Part shown: one piece after another, positions 20,931 to 32,689 of the stretch
Numbering within the stretch: position 1 is the first letter of the stretch
How the letters are laid out: each line of letters starts with the position of its first letter
Source: Takifugu bimaculatus
Taxonomy: Eukaryota; Chordata; Actinopteri; Tetraodontiformes; Tetraodontidae
Length of the DNA stretch: 64,000 nucleotides
Assembly (NCBI GenBank): GCA_004026145.2
Contig: CP034990.1
Span: forward strand, 2,634,011-2,698,010
Reading direction: 5' to 3'
Notes under the pieces: generated by a model
Database searches by the model: none
The model's input: only the letters and a program-made list of their open reading frames with translations
Told to the model about the DNA's origin: nothing
Position numbers and translations under genes: made by a program

Positions 20931-22989
20931 TTTTAAATGTGAGTCTAAACGGTGAAGCAGGAACAGTCTGCTGACACAGAAAAGAAGATTAAAGAACATG
21001 ATTCTCAGCATGAAGACAAGCAGAGGTCTGTCCAATGACGTATTGTCGGCTCATTCACATCCAAATCTATTATATGATGTCACCCTGTACATCATACAGG
21101 CCACATATATATTGGGAAAAGTTTTGGGACATCTTAAAAGTTTACACCATGTTAAACATAAAATAGTTGTGGAAAAAATGTTTCTCCTGGGTGTTTCAGA
21201 AGGTGCGGTGGCATTAGACGGACGCACACAAATACAAATGAAATCATTTTTTATCTGGTTATGGTTTACAAGAAAACCTAAATTCTTTCAAGATGTCAGT
21301 TCTCAACATTAAATTCAACAAATAAGATGAGAATGCATTCAAAACTAAACAGAAATACGTCATCACATCATCAAAGTGGGTCAAATGCAGCATCATCTTC
21401 TGTCATCTCAGACAGGATTCCAAGAAGAGGATCTTCATTTTCAACAACGCACCTTGACATCTCATCATGGCTCGTCTGTCAGATTACAAGCAGCTTTTTT
21501 TGATCAGGCGCATCATGTTTCTCACCAACACATGATGGTGCTGGAAAAAAACATCTGTAGCCTGACCTGGAGGTCAAAACTCTGCATGGCGTGCACAGCT
21601 ACTAGTTGCAGCTGCTGGTTGTGGCGGAGGAGATCCCAAACATATCTAGCAAGCTTGTTTTGGAGCAGAGCTTGTCCACCACCTCTGACCCCACTCATCA
21701 CAGAAGTCCCACCATATCCATGGCCAGGTGTGTTGGCAGCATTGGAGCCAGCCTCAGGAAAAAGGTGTGTCAATATCTCAGAAGTGATGATCAAGTTGCC
21801 ACAACCCAACAGAAGTCAAGCAACCCAACATGCTGAATAGAATAGATGACACACAGCAAAGGGCAAAAAACACCCAATTCTGCTCAGACTAATCTGATCT
21901 GACCACATGTACAGGACCAAAAATATCAAAACACCATGGGTTTAGGTTTCCTTTCGTTTTCTTGACTGCTTTATTCAAAACAGAACACATTTCATAAATC
22001 CAGAATAACAAATTCATATTCCACAAAGACCCAGTTGTTAAAACAATCAAATGGAATGCCTTCATCTCTCCCTCTTTACATACTCTCCTTTTTTAAATAA
22101 AGGATTGATTGTCCCCCTGGTGGAGGGACAAAGAGAGGAGGCTAAAACTGTCGCGTTTGTGTCCCTCTTTCCGTGGATTTTTCCACTAACTGCAAATAAT
22201 ATTGTGACTTATTGTGAGTATTAAAATGTGCTTCCTCAACCTCTAAAATGTTGGCTCAGGGTTAGCGGAAAACGCAGTTAGAGGAAACACGCTACAAAGT
22301 TTGATCAGCCGTCACAACATTCCCGTCGACCAGCCGCAATGTGCGTCCGAAACACGCGCACGCTCATTGCGCACACGCAGCTTATTAAGCCGCATCTCGC
22401 AGCGGAACATTGATTCGAGACGACAGCAGTGAAAGAACCAAATGCTACCTGAATATTAGAGGTTTTCCATCAGGGCTCGGTCACTCAAGATGGAGCCCGA
22501 AGTTGGGAACTTTCACTTTCGCTTCTTCTTCCTCTACACGTCACGTGTTCGTGGTTGGATCGCGTCATATCCAGCACAGGCGCCTCTCTTCAGAACAATT
22601 TGGTCCACGTTTTAACTGAAATACTGGGAAACAACTGGAGTTCGTCTGACAGATGTTCGTTTTTGGCTGCGGAATCAAACTGGGTCAACTTTTTGATCTA
22701 TAGGATCCCCTCTGGTTCAAAGTGTCCCTATAGGACATTGGCAGTAGTGACCTTTTGGGGGCTGCACACACCTCTTAATGGTGACGGCACCAACGGAGCT
22801 GATCCAGTTGTCATCAGCTGGCCAGTCTGACTCCAGCTCATTAGGGGAAATTTGCTGATCTGGAGGAGAAGCTTTCAAAACTTGACGGGCTGGTGGGAAA
22901 TGACTGTAATTTTGGAATCAGCGTGCCAATCTTATTTTTAATCAGAATAATTTAGAATAATTTCAACAGGATATTTTCAAATTGTTCCC
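20931..22989. other. Upstream flank of NLR-A, no gene recognised
   Basis: Presumed promoter side of NLR-A, almost identical to 56079-58138 in copy C. Short overlapping frames occur on both strands around 21376-21840, but none has a recognisable domain or splice context. Confidence 0.4.
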
Positions 22990-22991
22990 CA

Positions 22992-23916
22992 GTGGAGCTG
23001 CCAACTGAATATGGTGACCTGCTCCTACACACAGAAATCCGATGGCTCAGCAGGGGACGGACTTTGCTTCCTTTTTTGTCCCTTTTGAGTGAAATAAAAG
23101 AGTTCATGCAGTCCAGAGGGGAAGACGCCGCGCTGCTGGAGGACACTGGCTGGACACTGGACCTTGCATTTTTAACGGACATTACTGGGAAACGGAACAG
23201 TTTGAACTGGGAGCTGCAAGGCAAAGGAGAGACTGTTGCTGAGAGGATCAGTGCTGTAAATGCATCTAAAGCCAAGATGAACATTTTCTCTGTGCATTTC
23301 CAGACAAAAGGTGCTGCACTTCCCCTCTGTGCAGATGGTGCTGAGAGACAACGCTTCTGCATGTGAGGCTTTGGACTAAAGCGCAGAAAAGTGCTCTCAG
23401 CTCATAAAAAGACCTGGGCAAGAGTTTGAGAACAGGTTTTGGGACCTGGATCAGCTTGAGCCATGTGTGTCCTTCATTTCTAACCCTTTCATGAACGTGG
23501 ACATATCCTGCATTGCTCAGCAGTTCAGTGCAACCTTCAGCCTGGATGCTGCACAGATGCTAATTGAAATTGGAACATTGTGAAATGAGCTGCAGCTCAA
23601 AGCCTCTCAGGCTGCACCAAACTTTTGGTGCCTTGTTGACACAGAAAAGTACAGTGGTGTATGTACAGCAGCTATGGAGGTTGCAAGCCTTTTGGGTTCG
23701 ACCTCTCTTTGTGAATCAGCCTTTTCTGACAGGAACTTCATCAAGAACCAACACAGAAGACGCCTCCCTGATGCACATCTGCCAGACTCACTCAGAGCTG
23801 CACTGTCAAGTTCCCCACCAGAGGACAACACACTGGTAACCGCAGCAACGCCAGGCTTCCCCCCAACGGACAAAGAAATGGACACCAGATTTGGTGTCTC
23901 CTTCAGAATTTGTTAA
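22992..23916 (+). pseudogene. hAT transposase pseudogene (copy A)
   Basis: Plus-strand homologue of the longer hAT transposase at 62619-63998: LPTEYGDLLLHTEIRWLSRGR at the start, FLTDITGKRNSLNWELQGK in the middle, and EKYSGVCTAAMEVASL with CESAFSDRNFIKNQHR near the C-terminus. At least one frameshift and two in-frame stops interrupt it. It belongs to the GTF2IRD2/ZBED-like group of hAT transposases. Confidence 0.85.
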
Positions 23917-24294
23917 ATGTGTTTGTAAAATGTGACAATTGTTTAGGTTAAAATGTTCATGTGAAAAAATCTGCAGACTGAAGTGTGAAGTTCAAAACGT
24001 AATCAGATTTATTTTAAAATCTGAAAGTTTATCTTTGTATTTTACGTGATTTATTATTTGTACAAACGTGGTGCAAAGTAATTCATGATTTGTTAAAAAA
24101 TGTCAGTGGCTGGTAAAAATGGGACATTGTGATTTCCTAGGACTGTTGGAGAAGTGATCATTTTAAAATGGTTTTCAACATTTATTTCAATTTGAAAAAC
24201 ACTTGCACTAAGACAAAATCTAGAAATAAAGTGTTGCATATTGATATTCATCTGTTCCCGATCTTGTTAAATCATTGTTGATATTGTCACGAAT

Positions 24295-24695
24295 ACTTGG
24301 CTCACAGTAGCCATGACATACAAATGGGGAGACCAACGATGAGGATTTTCAACCCAACATAACATTTATTAAAGAACCCAGTGGAATATAAAACAGAAAA
24401 GTCCAAATAGTCACAAAGACGGAAACTCCAAACTCCTGCGGCCGTGACGAGCTCCGGGCTCATCTGACGAACTCCACTGCAGCACCAGAGAGGACGAGAG
24501 GGGGCCTCCTCGACGCTCTCCAGACAGGTTTTATACCTGGACCTGTCAGGCAGCCAATCCCAGCAGATGGGCCACAGGTGAGCAGGTGAACATGCTGGGT
24601 CGACTGGAAACGCTTGGCACTCCCCCTGCAGGTCAGCCAGGGAATTGCTCTTCCAGCCAGCCCCGACAACAGTGAGGCACGACAGAGCCGTCACA
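24295..24695 (-). mobile_element. Solo LTR in copy A
   Basis: 401 bp with TG...CA ends, flanked by ATAT on both sides. Copy C has the uninterrupted sequence at 59428-59431. Read on the minus strand it begins TGTGACGG and carries AATAAA near its end, so it lies in minus orientation. No internal region remains. Confidence 0.85.
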
Positions 24696-24699
24696 ATAT

Positions 24700-24892
24700 T
24701 GATTGTGAGAAATCATGAACATGATCAGTGTCTTTGCAGAGATGAATATCATTAACTATTAATAATGACATTGAGTTGAAGGTAAATTGAGCAAATTGGC
24801 TATTTCAGAAGTGTGTATCAGACTGGTAGCCCTTCACATGATTCAGGACCCAGGAAGTAGCTCTCCGTCTCAGAAAGGTTGGTGACCCCTGT
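24700..24892. mobile_element. Right end of the copy-A hAT element
   Basis: Ends AGAAAGGTTGGTGACCCCTG at about 24889, the inverse of the CAGGGGTCACCAACC end seen at 62179. The left end was not found, so the element is probably truncated there. Confidence 0.55.
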
Positions 24893-25779
24893 GCTACAGA
24901 GTCAAGTTTAGAGGAGAAATATGCTATTGGCTTCATTTTAGCTCCACTGTTGAGCTCAGACTGAGGTCATCAAATGTTCCAGGTTTTTCACTGAGGAATT
25001 TATAATTGCACAAATGAATAATGGGAGAAGATGTAAAAAATGGTTATAGACACAGTTTTGAAATAAATGTTTACCTGCTGTTCTTTTCTGCTTGGTGATC
25101 TGTTAACCAACTGGGTTACTCTGTAGTAGCAAGACTGCACGATACTGAGTGGATAATACGTAAAGAAAATATGGCAACAAAGTGACATTCAGTAGTATTG
25201 AATGGATTTGAAGTCCTGTGATTGCAACTCTAAGTTGAATTTAAACAATTTATTTAGTTATAGATGTATAACAATAACGGTGTAAATGTGTTGAGTTTAG
25301 GAACAATTTGCTGAAATATCAGTAGATATCATTTATTTTATTGAGTGGATCTCAATTATTTCTGTCCAGATATTTAATACTTTTCTTTCAATTTTGCTGA
25401 GATAACTGATGAATATAAATCAGTTTCAGCTAAATAATCAGTTAATCATCTTTCCCCAAATATTTAGTAAATCTTAATTACTTTTATTCAGATGTAGCCT
25501 GGAAAGACTGTCTGGTAGTTCACAAGAAGGCCCTCGTAAGGCGAGAGGGAACAGAACCCTCAGCTGAGGGAACGGAATCCTCCAACTTTATCTTAAGTTG
25601 GCATTTTTGTCTTTGATCTCCTTTATGTCATTGATGTCAAAATTGTTCTTTCATGTCAGATCAATGGAATCAAAGGATCAAACCGAACTGGCAGATCAAA
25701 CACATCAGCTCTACCTCATCAGCACACGCCTGAGGAGCTCAGCACTCTTGTACCACACTGGTGACCAGCAGACGCATCT
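24893..25779. other. AT-rich spacer and 5' UTR side of the coiled-coil gene
   Basis: Nothing recognised until about 25650, where TTCTTTCATGTCAG could be a splice acceptor opening a 5' UTR exon that leads to the ATG at 25780. Confidence 0.35.
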
Positions 25780-26636
25780 ATGGCACAGAGAGGAACTCAG
25801 CAGCTGAAGCAAGAATCATCCATGGAGACTTGGAGGGAAGAGGTCCAGCATCTCAGAGAAGCCCTGGCTGAGAAGGAGGAGCAGCTCAGCAGGGCAGTGA
25901 AGAGGCGACAAATGAGAACTGTGGCCCATGTGGAGGCCCTGACCCTGCTGAACAGCACACAAGCTGCTCTGAAGGAGAGCGAGCTGAAATGTGCTTCTCT
26001 GGAGGAAACCCTCCACAGCCAGCAGCAGGAGAAAGAGGAGACACACAGGAGAGAGCTGATGGAGCAGGAGGAAGGCCTGAACCAGAAGCTCCTTGTGATC
26101 CAGGAGGAATTTGAAAGGAAGCTGCAGGAAGAAAGGCAAAGATCTCATGAAGAGAAAGAGGCCATGAGGCAGCAGCTCTTTCTGGAAGAAAAAAAGTTTC
26201 AGGAACTTCTTGATGAAGAGAAACAAAAATATCATGAGAAGATCCTGCAAAAGGAAGAGTTGATGAAGCAGCAGCTGGTGGTTAAAGAAGAGAACTTTAA
26301 CAGGATGCTGGCTGATGTTCATCAGCGGTGGGAGAGGACCGCTCAGACATGGGTCCAGATGAACGAAGAGCTGGACCACAAGATCAACGAGAGCCAACGT
26401 TTCAGGACACATGAGGAGGCAAAGAACAAAGAGGAGATCCAGAGGCTCTCTGAAGCGATCCTCCAACTTGAGGTGAGATCCTTTCGCCTTTGTTCCTCTT
26501 CCAGAAGATTTCAGATGATGTTCAGTGAAATCTAAAACACACTCTCTCTTTTCTGCAGCTTCAAGTATCAAAGAAGCAGAAGAAAAAAAGCTTCTGTGGA
26601 TGGATCAGGAAAAAGATGAGGTTCTGGAAAAAATGA
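25780..26636 (+). CDS. Coiled-coil protein, two coding exons
   Basis: Exon 1 (25780-26472, 231 codons) starts at ATG in context CATCTATGG and is rich in Glu, Gln, Lys and Leu with heptad-like spacing from about residue 17 on (LREALAEKEEQLSRA, LHSQQQEKEETHRREL), so it is almost entirely coiled coil. Donor GAG|GTGAGA, intron of 86 bp, acceptor TTTTCTGCAG. Exon 2 (26559-26636) keeps frame and adds a short basic tail (SKKQKKKSFCGW) before TGA. Total about 256 aa. A plus-strand AATAAA at 26802 could end the transcript. I cannot name the family; similar coiled coils occur as C-terminal parts of larger fish proteins, and upstream exons may exist. Confidence 0.65.
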
Positions 26637-26799
26637 ATTAGACAACAATTCCAGAGCTCCCAAAGCCCTCCTCCTCCTCTTCCTCATCCTCCTCCTCTTC
26701 CTCTACATCCTGACCTCCAGCGTCACATCCTGTCTTCAACAGTTTTATTTTACAGTATAATCATTGTTTATGTTCTATGTTTGGATTTTTGATGTAGAA

Positions 26800-27645
26800 A
26801 CAATAAAACCCAAAGTAAACCACCAGATTGTAGATGTTGTAAATGACAAATTTAGAAATGGCTTCATCTCATTCCTTGAGTCAGTTGGTTTCCTCCAGCA
26901 GATAAACCAACCAACTCATGGCTTCAACCACACCCTAGATCTAGTCCTGACTTATGGTGTTGAGGTAGAACATGTGTCAGGGTTCCCTCAGAACCCCCTC
27001 CTGTCAGACCATTCTTTGATCACTTTCACATTTATGATTAAGGATTCTTCTCTGCTCAGAGCTCAGTCTGACTATAGCAGATGTCTTTCAGATGATGCTG
27101 TAGCTAAGTTTAAGGAAGTGATCCCTGTGCTGATCCCAGGCCATCCCAACACCTGGACCATCACCAGATGTGCTGACTGTGGGAACATACAGGGTCTCCA
27201 ACGAGCCCTTAAGCTCCTTCAGCCCTGTATATTTTTCTGAGGCGTCATCGCTAATTCAGAAATCCCAGTCCACCACGTGTCCTTTAGATCCCATCCCAAC
27301 ACACCTGTTGAAGGATGTTTTACCATTGATAGGCAGCTCTATCCTGGACCAGATCAATGGTTCTTTAGTGTCAGGTTATGGACCCCGGTCCTACAAGGTG
27401 GCAGTGATTAAGCCAGTGCTTAAAAAACCATCACTGGATCCTGACGTATTAGCAAATTATAGGCCGATATCCAACCTTCCTTTGATCTGTAAAGTTCTTG
27501 AGAATTCATTTTTAAAATCCTTCTTTTGACTTACCAGGTCCTCAGAGGCCTAGCTCCATCCTACCTGGAGGAGCTAGTGACACCTTACCAGCCCAATAGA
27601 CCGCTCCGCTCTCAGAATGCTGGTCTACTTGTGGTTCCCAGAGTC
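26800..27645 (+). mobile_element. L2/CR1-like LINE fragment (endonuclease end, RT start and end)
   Basis: First frame (to about 27150): the C-terminal part of an apurinic-type endonuclease (FNHTLDLVLTYGVEV, LLSDHSLITF). Next frame (27170-27529): RT N-terminus with CPLDPIPTHLLKDVLP and LANYRPISNLP. Then an internal deletion brings in the distal RT end (VLRGLAPSYLEELVTPYQP, LRSQNAGLLVVPRVS). It is 5' truncated and deleted. It abuts and truncates the cyclin E fragment on the opposite strand. Confidence 0.82.
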
Positions 27646-28766
27646 TCTTGGAAAACTCCAGGCAGCGCACGTCCAGCAGGCACAAGTCCAGCAGCTGGCG
27701 AGAGACAGGAGACGGCTCAAACCTAACGCGCGCTAACACCTCTGCAGCACCTGCAGGCCCAGATTCTTGGCTTCCTCCAGTATGTTCGCCAAGCTTTGCT
27801 AACAAGAAGCAGTTCTGGGTTTGGACCTTCAGCGCTCAGACCCAGGTCACCTCAATCAGAGGGACCAGAGGTTCCTCACGCTTGGTCAAAGGCTGAACGC
27901 CATCCAGGAGGCAGACGGAACAATTTAGCCAAACATGCGTCACTGAAAGAGAGGGCACCTGTGCGATCTGCGTGAAGGTCTCCTGGGGGTATCTGGGCAG
28001 AAGCAGCTCGTCCGTCTCCTTCAGATAGGCCACCTGCATGTAAACGTTGAGCCAGGAGACGGGAGTCTGAGGACTCAGGCTCCATTTCAGCTCCTGCAAC
28101 AGCAGAAGGGACCGTGAGCGTGTGGAATGGTTCTGCTCCATTCAGAGGTTCTAACGTGAACCAATCAAAGGATGAGGCTTTTGGATAAGGAGCTCTGTAG
28201 GGAAGCAACAAATATCCAGTTCCTGGAGGAGCGTCTCTACGCACCATCATGATGATGATCTCCATGCTGAGGATTTCATCCTCTGTACAAGCTTCATCTG
28301 TAACGTAGGCAAACTGGCAGCATCAGAGCTCCTTACCTCCACTTTGGCAGCGATGAAGAGGCAGGTGATGCCGATGAGCTGCAACGTTGACTTGAAGACG
28401 TTCCTCTGGGTGGCCATGAAGCGATCAAAGTAGTCCTGGGCCAGGTGGTAGGTCTCCCTGTGCAGCTTGTACACTTCGCTCACCTACCATGGCAGCACAA
28501 CAACCCTCTCAGCTACCAGCTAGCTTCAGCATGAGCCCCTCCCAACCACCTTCTGGGTCCAGACTTTCACATATTGAACACATTTGTCTCCTCAAACACA
28601 CGTCTGGAAATCATGAGACGGACCACAGACCTCCATCAGCCAGTCCAGGAGGATCGCCCTCATCTTGGGCTGCAGATGAGGGTGTTTCTCCATCATGTGG
28701 ACATCTCTGGTGTAGGCCTTATCTTTCTCCAACATGTTGCTCCACACCACATCTTTGCTGACCCAA
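27646..28766 (-). pseudogene. ccne: Cyclin E gene fragment, unprocessed pseudogene
   Basis: Minus-strand exons with splice signals: 28631-28766 (SKDVVWSNMLEKDKAYTRD, LLDWLMEV), 28337-28483 (SEVYKLHRETYHLAQDYFD, QRNVFKSTLQLIG), a cramped piece near 28255-28313 (FAYVTDEACTEDEILSMEI), 27959-28093 (ELKWSLSPQTPVSWLNVYM) and the start of the next exon up to 27694 (LLDLCLLDVRCLEFS). Cyclin E activates CDK2 at G1/S. Between exon 2 and the FAYVTD piece only 23 bp remain, so a normal intron and the EIYPPK-type segment are missing. The last exon is cut by the LINE at about 27646. No N-terminal exon with the degron is recognised. It is a duplicated piece of a real gene and not a retrocopy, because introns are kept. 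Confidence 0.85.
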
Positions 28767-29246
28767 CTGGTCAGAGAAGCACAAGAGAACAACGGTGACT
28801 TCCTGAATAAGGTGAAGGCCTTAACAACACAGAAGGTGGAGAACAAAAACCAGACGGCAACACCAGTCGGACCCAGACGTGTTTGGGCAGGACGGATCCT
28901 ACACGACTCAACCTATTTTCATGTCTAAGAGGACATAATAAGGACAATAAAGAAAAACACAGGTGCTCCCGGGGGGGTTGGACCTGGTGTCCTGATGACA
29001 GGATCACCTCCATCAGGATCTTCTCCCCCCCCCTCCCCAGGTGCATGAGCGCGGCCCAGCTCCGTTTAAACCTTCTTTGAGATGCTAACAGAGCCGTTAT
29101 TATATGAATGAGCTGCTGAATGTAGCATAGTTCTCCACTTTTACCTGATAACGTTTAGCCTATTTATCTTTACATTTGTAGACGCAGCCGTTAGCAGCAG
29201 CGATGTTCAACTGGGGGCAGCTACGATGGTAAGAAGAGTATCTGCG
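28767..29246. other. No gene recognised
   Basis: Sequence upstream of the cyclin E fragment. It could contain intron and divergent N-terminal exon sequence, but I could not match it. Confidence 0.4.
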
Positions 29247-29427
29247 ATGTCCGGGAACTTGGCCGACCAGCTGGGCCGTGACCTGGCGAGGTGCAGGTGG
29301 TTTAGCCTCCTGTGACGAGTCGGTGGACAGCAGCAGTACGGCGCTGCTGAGGATCTTTATCAGGAAGGTGTTTGATGATTTCTCCACAAAAGAACTTCTC
29401 ACACTACTGCCCCTAAAGACAACTACG
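29247..29427 (+). pseudogene. hAT transposase N-terminal-side fragment
   Basis: Plus-strand reading matches the start of the hAT transposase at the right window edge: MSGNLADQLGRDLARCRWFS, then CDESVDS, FDDFSTKE and TTRGVDTY. Frameshifts are present. It runs directly into a tandem repeat made from its own last codons. Confidence 0.8.
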
Positions 29428-29548
29428 AGGGGAGTTGACACATATAACGAGGAGAGTTGACATATATAACGGGGGAGTTGACACATATAACGAGGGGAGT
29501 TGACACATATAACGAGGGGAGTTGACATATATAACGAGGGGAGTTGAC
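29428..29548. repeat. 22-bp tandem repeat derived from transposase coding sequence
   Basis: About five to six units of GGGGAGTTGACACATATAAC plus GA, the same bases that encode GVDTYN in the adjacent transposase fragment. It ends where the 32-bp minisatellite begins. Confidence 0.85.
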
Positions 29549-29695
29549 AGCGGCCCACTACAGACGGGGCTCCCGCTGTGAGCGGACGACTACAGACGGG
29601 GTTCCCGCTGTGAGCGGCCCACTACGGACGGGGCTCCCGCTGTGAGCGGCCCACTACGGACGGGGCTCCCGCTGTGAGCGGCCCACTACAGACGG
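29549..29695. repeat. 32-bp GC-rich minisatellite (copy B)
   Basis: About 4.5 units of the array seen at 7262-7636. Left edge of segmental copy B. Confidence 0.93.
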
Positions 29696-30903
29696 GCATG
29701 CATGTAAGCTATCGTAGCGCTATGTTTTACCATGCCCGCGCCCTATAATCCGGAGCGCCTGATGTATGTGTTAAATACAGAAATAGCACCGTAACTGAGG
29801 CTGCACCTTTTAATACGGTGCGCCCTTTGGTCGTGAACATACGGGATATAGAACATAGGGCACGTTTGTGCGTGATATCACTCCGCGTCTGCGCAACAAC
29901 AACAACCTCCTATCTTTAGTATTGCTGCGCCAACTGGTGGTCTTTTGGGTTGAGGATAACAGTGATCTATATGTAGCTACATGTAGCTATAGCGTCATTG
30001 GCCTCCACTCCAGCTACTCCTGGTAGTTCCTCAAAAACACTGAGTTTCTAGTGGATGCACAATCTGTGGAAGCCAACATAGGAACTTCTGAAGAGCCAAA
30101 GTTCTTGCAACAAAAATATAGTCCCCAATTAGCTTGTTTTGTTATCACACGACCCCGTCCCCATTATCTTAAGAGAATATAAAAGAATGAGTGGAGACAG
30201 AAGAGAGAATGAGACGTTTTGGGCGCGTGTCGCTCTTGATTTAGTGTTTATTTTTGCAGTAAACTTAAAGGAGGCCTTTTCCCTTTATGTTTGATTCCAT
30301 TTAAGCTGATATTCCATTCTTGACATCTTTAAATTTACAGTATTCATGGAAATTTTATTTGGTCATTTTGCTTCTTTTTATTTCCTATTTCCCACATTTA
30401 TTCATAGTTTTTATTAGATTGCAATAAATCCTATAACATTGAACAGATTGACTAAAGTCAAATGACCTGTGGTTCCCACCGATAGCCGTCATTCTGATGG
30501 GTTTTTGCTGGCTGCAGCTGAAATATTCCAATGCTCCATGTCACAGAGACAGTAAATACTAAACCCTAAAGATTCTGAAGGCATGATGTAAAATAGTAAC
30601 GTATAATACAGACATTTGAAGAGACAATTAAGAGAATGTTTCATGCTTCTAAGAGTGGCCGAGGAGCCATTTAGAACTTTATAAAGATGGATTGTGTGAT
30701 ACCAGGAACTAATTTAACTTCAAGGGGAAGCTGCTTCTGCTTTGTCGACCATCGACTGATCTCCTGAAAGTCCACCAGCGCTTTTTAAAAACTGAATTTT
30801 TCATCTATGGAGGGAGTAGACGGCAGATGTTTCCACAGATGCTCTTCACCAGTGGTCAGTGAGTGATGCAGCAGATGAGCGGGAGTTGACTGGCTTCTAC
30901 CAG
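29696..30903. other. Duplicated flank and 3' UTR of NLR-B
   Basis: Collinear with 7637-8788 of copy A. No ORF. Confidence 0.6.
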
Positions 30904-31084
30904 CTACTGTCTCAATGTCTCCAGCCCATAGTCTGGATTCTCTACGAGATCAGACAGCAGCTTCACTCCTGAATCCTGCAGCTGGTTCTGACTCAGGTCC
31001 AGTTCTCTGAGATGGGAGGGATTGGACCTCAGCGCCGAGGCCAGAGAGCCACAGCTGATCTCTGATAACCTGCAGTAGTCTAAT
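30904..31084 (-). CDS. NLR-B last LRR exon (hybrid of exons 8 and 10)
   Basis: 181 nt. The 5' side (ATTAGACTACTGCAGG) is that of copy-A exon 8, while the 3' side (ENPDYGLETLRQ, then TAG) is that of copy-A exon 10. Copy-A exon 9 and the intron between are missing, so the exon arose by recombination between LRR exons. Confidence 0.7.
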
Positions 31085-31294
31085 CTGAAAAATGCAGGAT
31101 GAGGTTATACGGTGCAGGTCTGCATGTTATCTGTGTCAGTACTAAACCTACGTTAGTTCTTAGTTGGGTCAGACCTGAATTCACAATATTAAAAGGAATT
31201 TTTTAATGTGGTGCATCACAGCAGTGTTGAGAACAGCCTCACTTCACCATCTTAGCAGCTGGTATATACGGTAGGTAGAAAAATGAAGACTGAC

Positions 31295-31468
31295 CTGAGC
31301 CTCTCCAGTTTACAGTTTGGACTCTCCAGTCCAGAACAGAGCCGCTTCACTCCTGAATCCTGCAACGTGTTGTGGCTCAGGTCCAGAACCATCAGATGGG
31401 AGCGGTTGGACTTCAGAGCTGAGGCCACAGAATCACAGCTGGTCTCTGATAAACTGCACCAACTTAGT
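31295..31468 (-). CDS. NLR-B LRR exon (counterpart of exon 7)
   Basis: 174 nt, phase 2-2, LRR block with intact acceptor (ATTTTAG) and donor (CAG|GTCAGT). Confidence 0.75.
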
Positions 31469-31836
31469 CTAAAATAACAATTATTTTGAGAGAAGACAAA
31501 TAAAAATCAACATGTACCAGAGCAAAACACAGCTTACAAGCAACAAACCTCTGGTCCTGCCCCGGCTTATCTGCCGTATGTTCCTATTTTGGGTTCTTTC
31601 AGGGCGGTTGGACAAGATCTCCACTGTATGTAAAGTGTGTGTGGGTCAAAATACCTTCCAAGTTTGTGAGACCACATTTCTCAATAGCACTCAACTCTTG
31701 TCAGGAGTTGGGACAAAGCGACCCACTCCTGACAGCTTGTGGGCGATGCTGCAGCGACCCTGCAATCCCTACACTCTCTGGTGAAACCAAATCAAAGGTT
31801 TTAGACACTGCTGGATGCTGGAAGGGTGGCTATAGT

Positions 31837-32325
31837 CTGGACACATAGTTCCCCTGACTGCACATTTCTCCAACAATGATTGGCAGCTGGTGTCACTTGT
31901 TCTCCAGATGAGAGAAGGAAAGAGAGCCCCCCCACAGTGTGTTTGATTGCCCCACTGCAAGCTCAATGCTGCCAGAAAACATTGCAGGAGCATCAATTCC
32001 CCTCAGGGCATCAACAAGGACCTCAGGAAAAGGTGCAGCTGCCACCTACTAGAGACAAGCACACTGAGCTGAGATTCAAAGCCCTCTCCTCCCAAGAGAA
32101 GAGCTTGTTTGTTGGAGGCTCTTCTGGGCGATACCTGGTGCCACAGCTCCAGCTCAGCCCGTCTCTGGAGCTGAGGTGGAGCTTAGCAAGTTTCATGGTT
32201 CTCCACCACTTCCTCTGGCTGAGGACCTTCTCAGCTGGTGGTTTCTGCTCCACCTTCCAAGTTGAGCAGGTGATACTTCTGCATTCCTGCCACCAGGGTC
32301 TCTGCAGAAAGAGTCTTCTCTACTG
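31837..32325 (+). mobile_element. hAT transposase remnant (copy B)
   Basis: Counterpart of 10860-11345, with the same broken dimerisation region near 32270-32325. Confidence 0.55.
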
Positions 32326-32689
32326 TTTTATATTAGATTATATAAAATTAGGATTTTTGGTTGATGTCTTAGATGTTGTTGACTAAGAGCAGGTTTTTCT
32401 TTAATAACATAGAGAGATTCGATGAGAAGAGCAAATGTATTATTTTATGAGCTACTTCCACTACTATTATATACACATACTTCCATCTTGTCTTAGATTG
32501 CAGCTGCATTTATTGCATCGTTCTTAGAAAGTGATATTTGTGAGGAGAAAAACTCAAATAAGGTCATTTTCTTTAATGATCATTACAACAGAAGGAGGCG
32601 ATGAACAAACAGATTTATCTAAAAATGTGTGAAAACTTATGGATGGAAACCTTTTTAAAATGGTTGCATTGTTTAGAATCGGTGTAGAA

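Noticed and set aside
21376..21840. Overlapping frames upstream of NLR-A on both strands
   Set aside because: No domain recognised and no splice or start context; kept only because copies A and C are nearly identical.
25816..26571. 251-codon minus-strand frame opposite the coiled-coil exon
   Set aside because: Leucine- and phenylalanine-rich mirror of a Glu/Lys-rich coding strand; the plus strand has the splice sites and start context.
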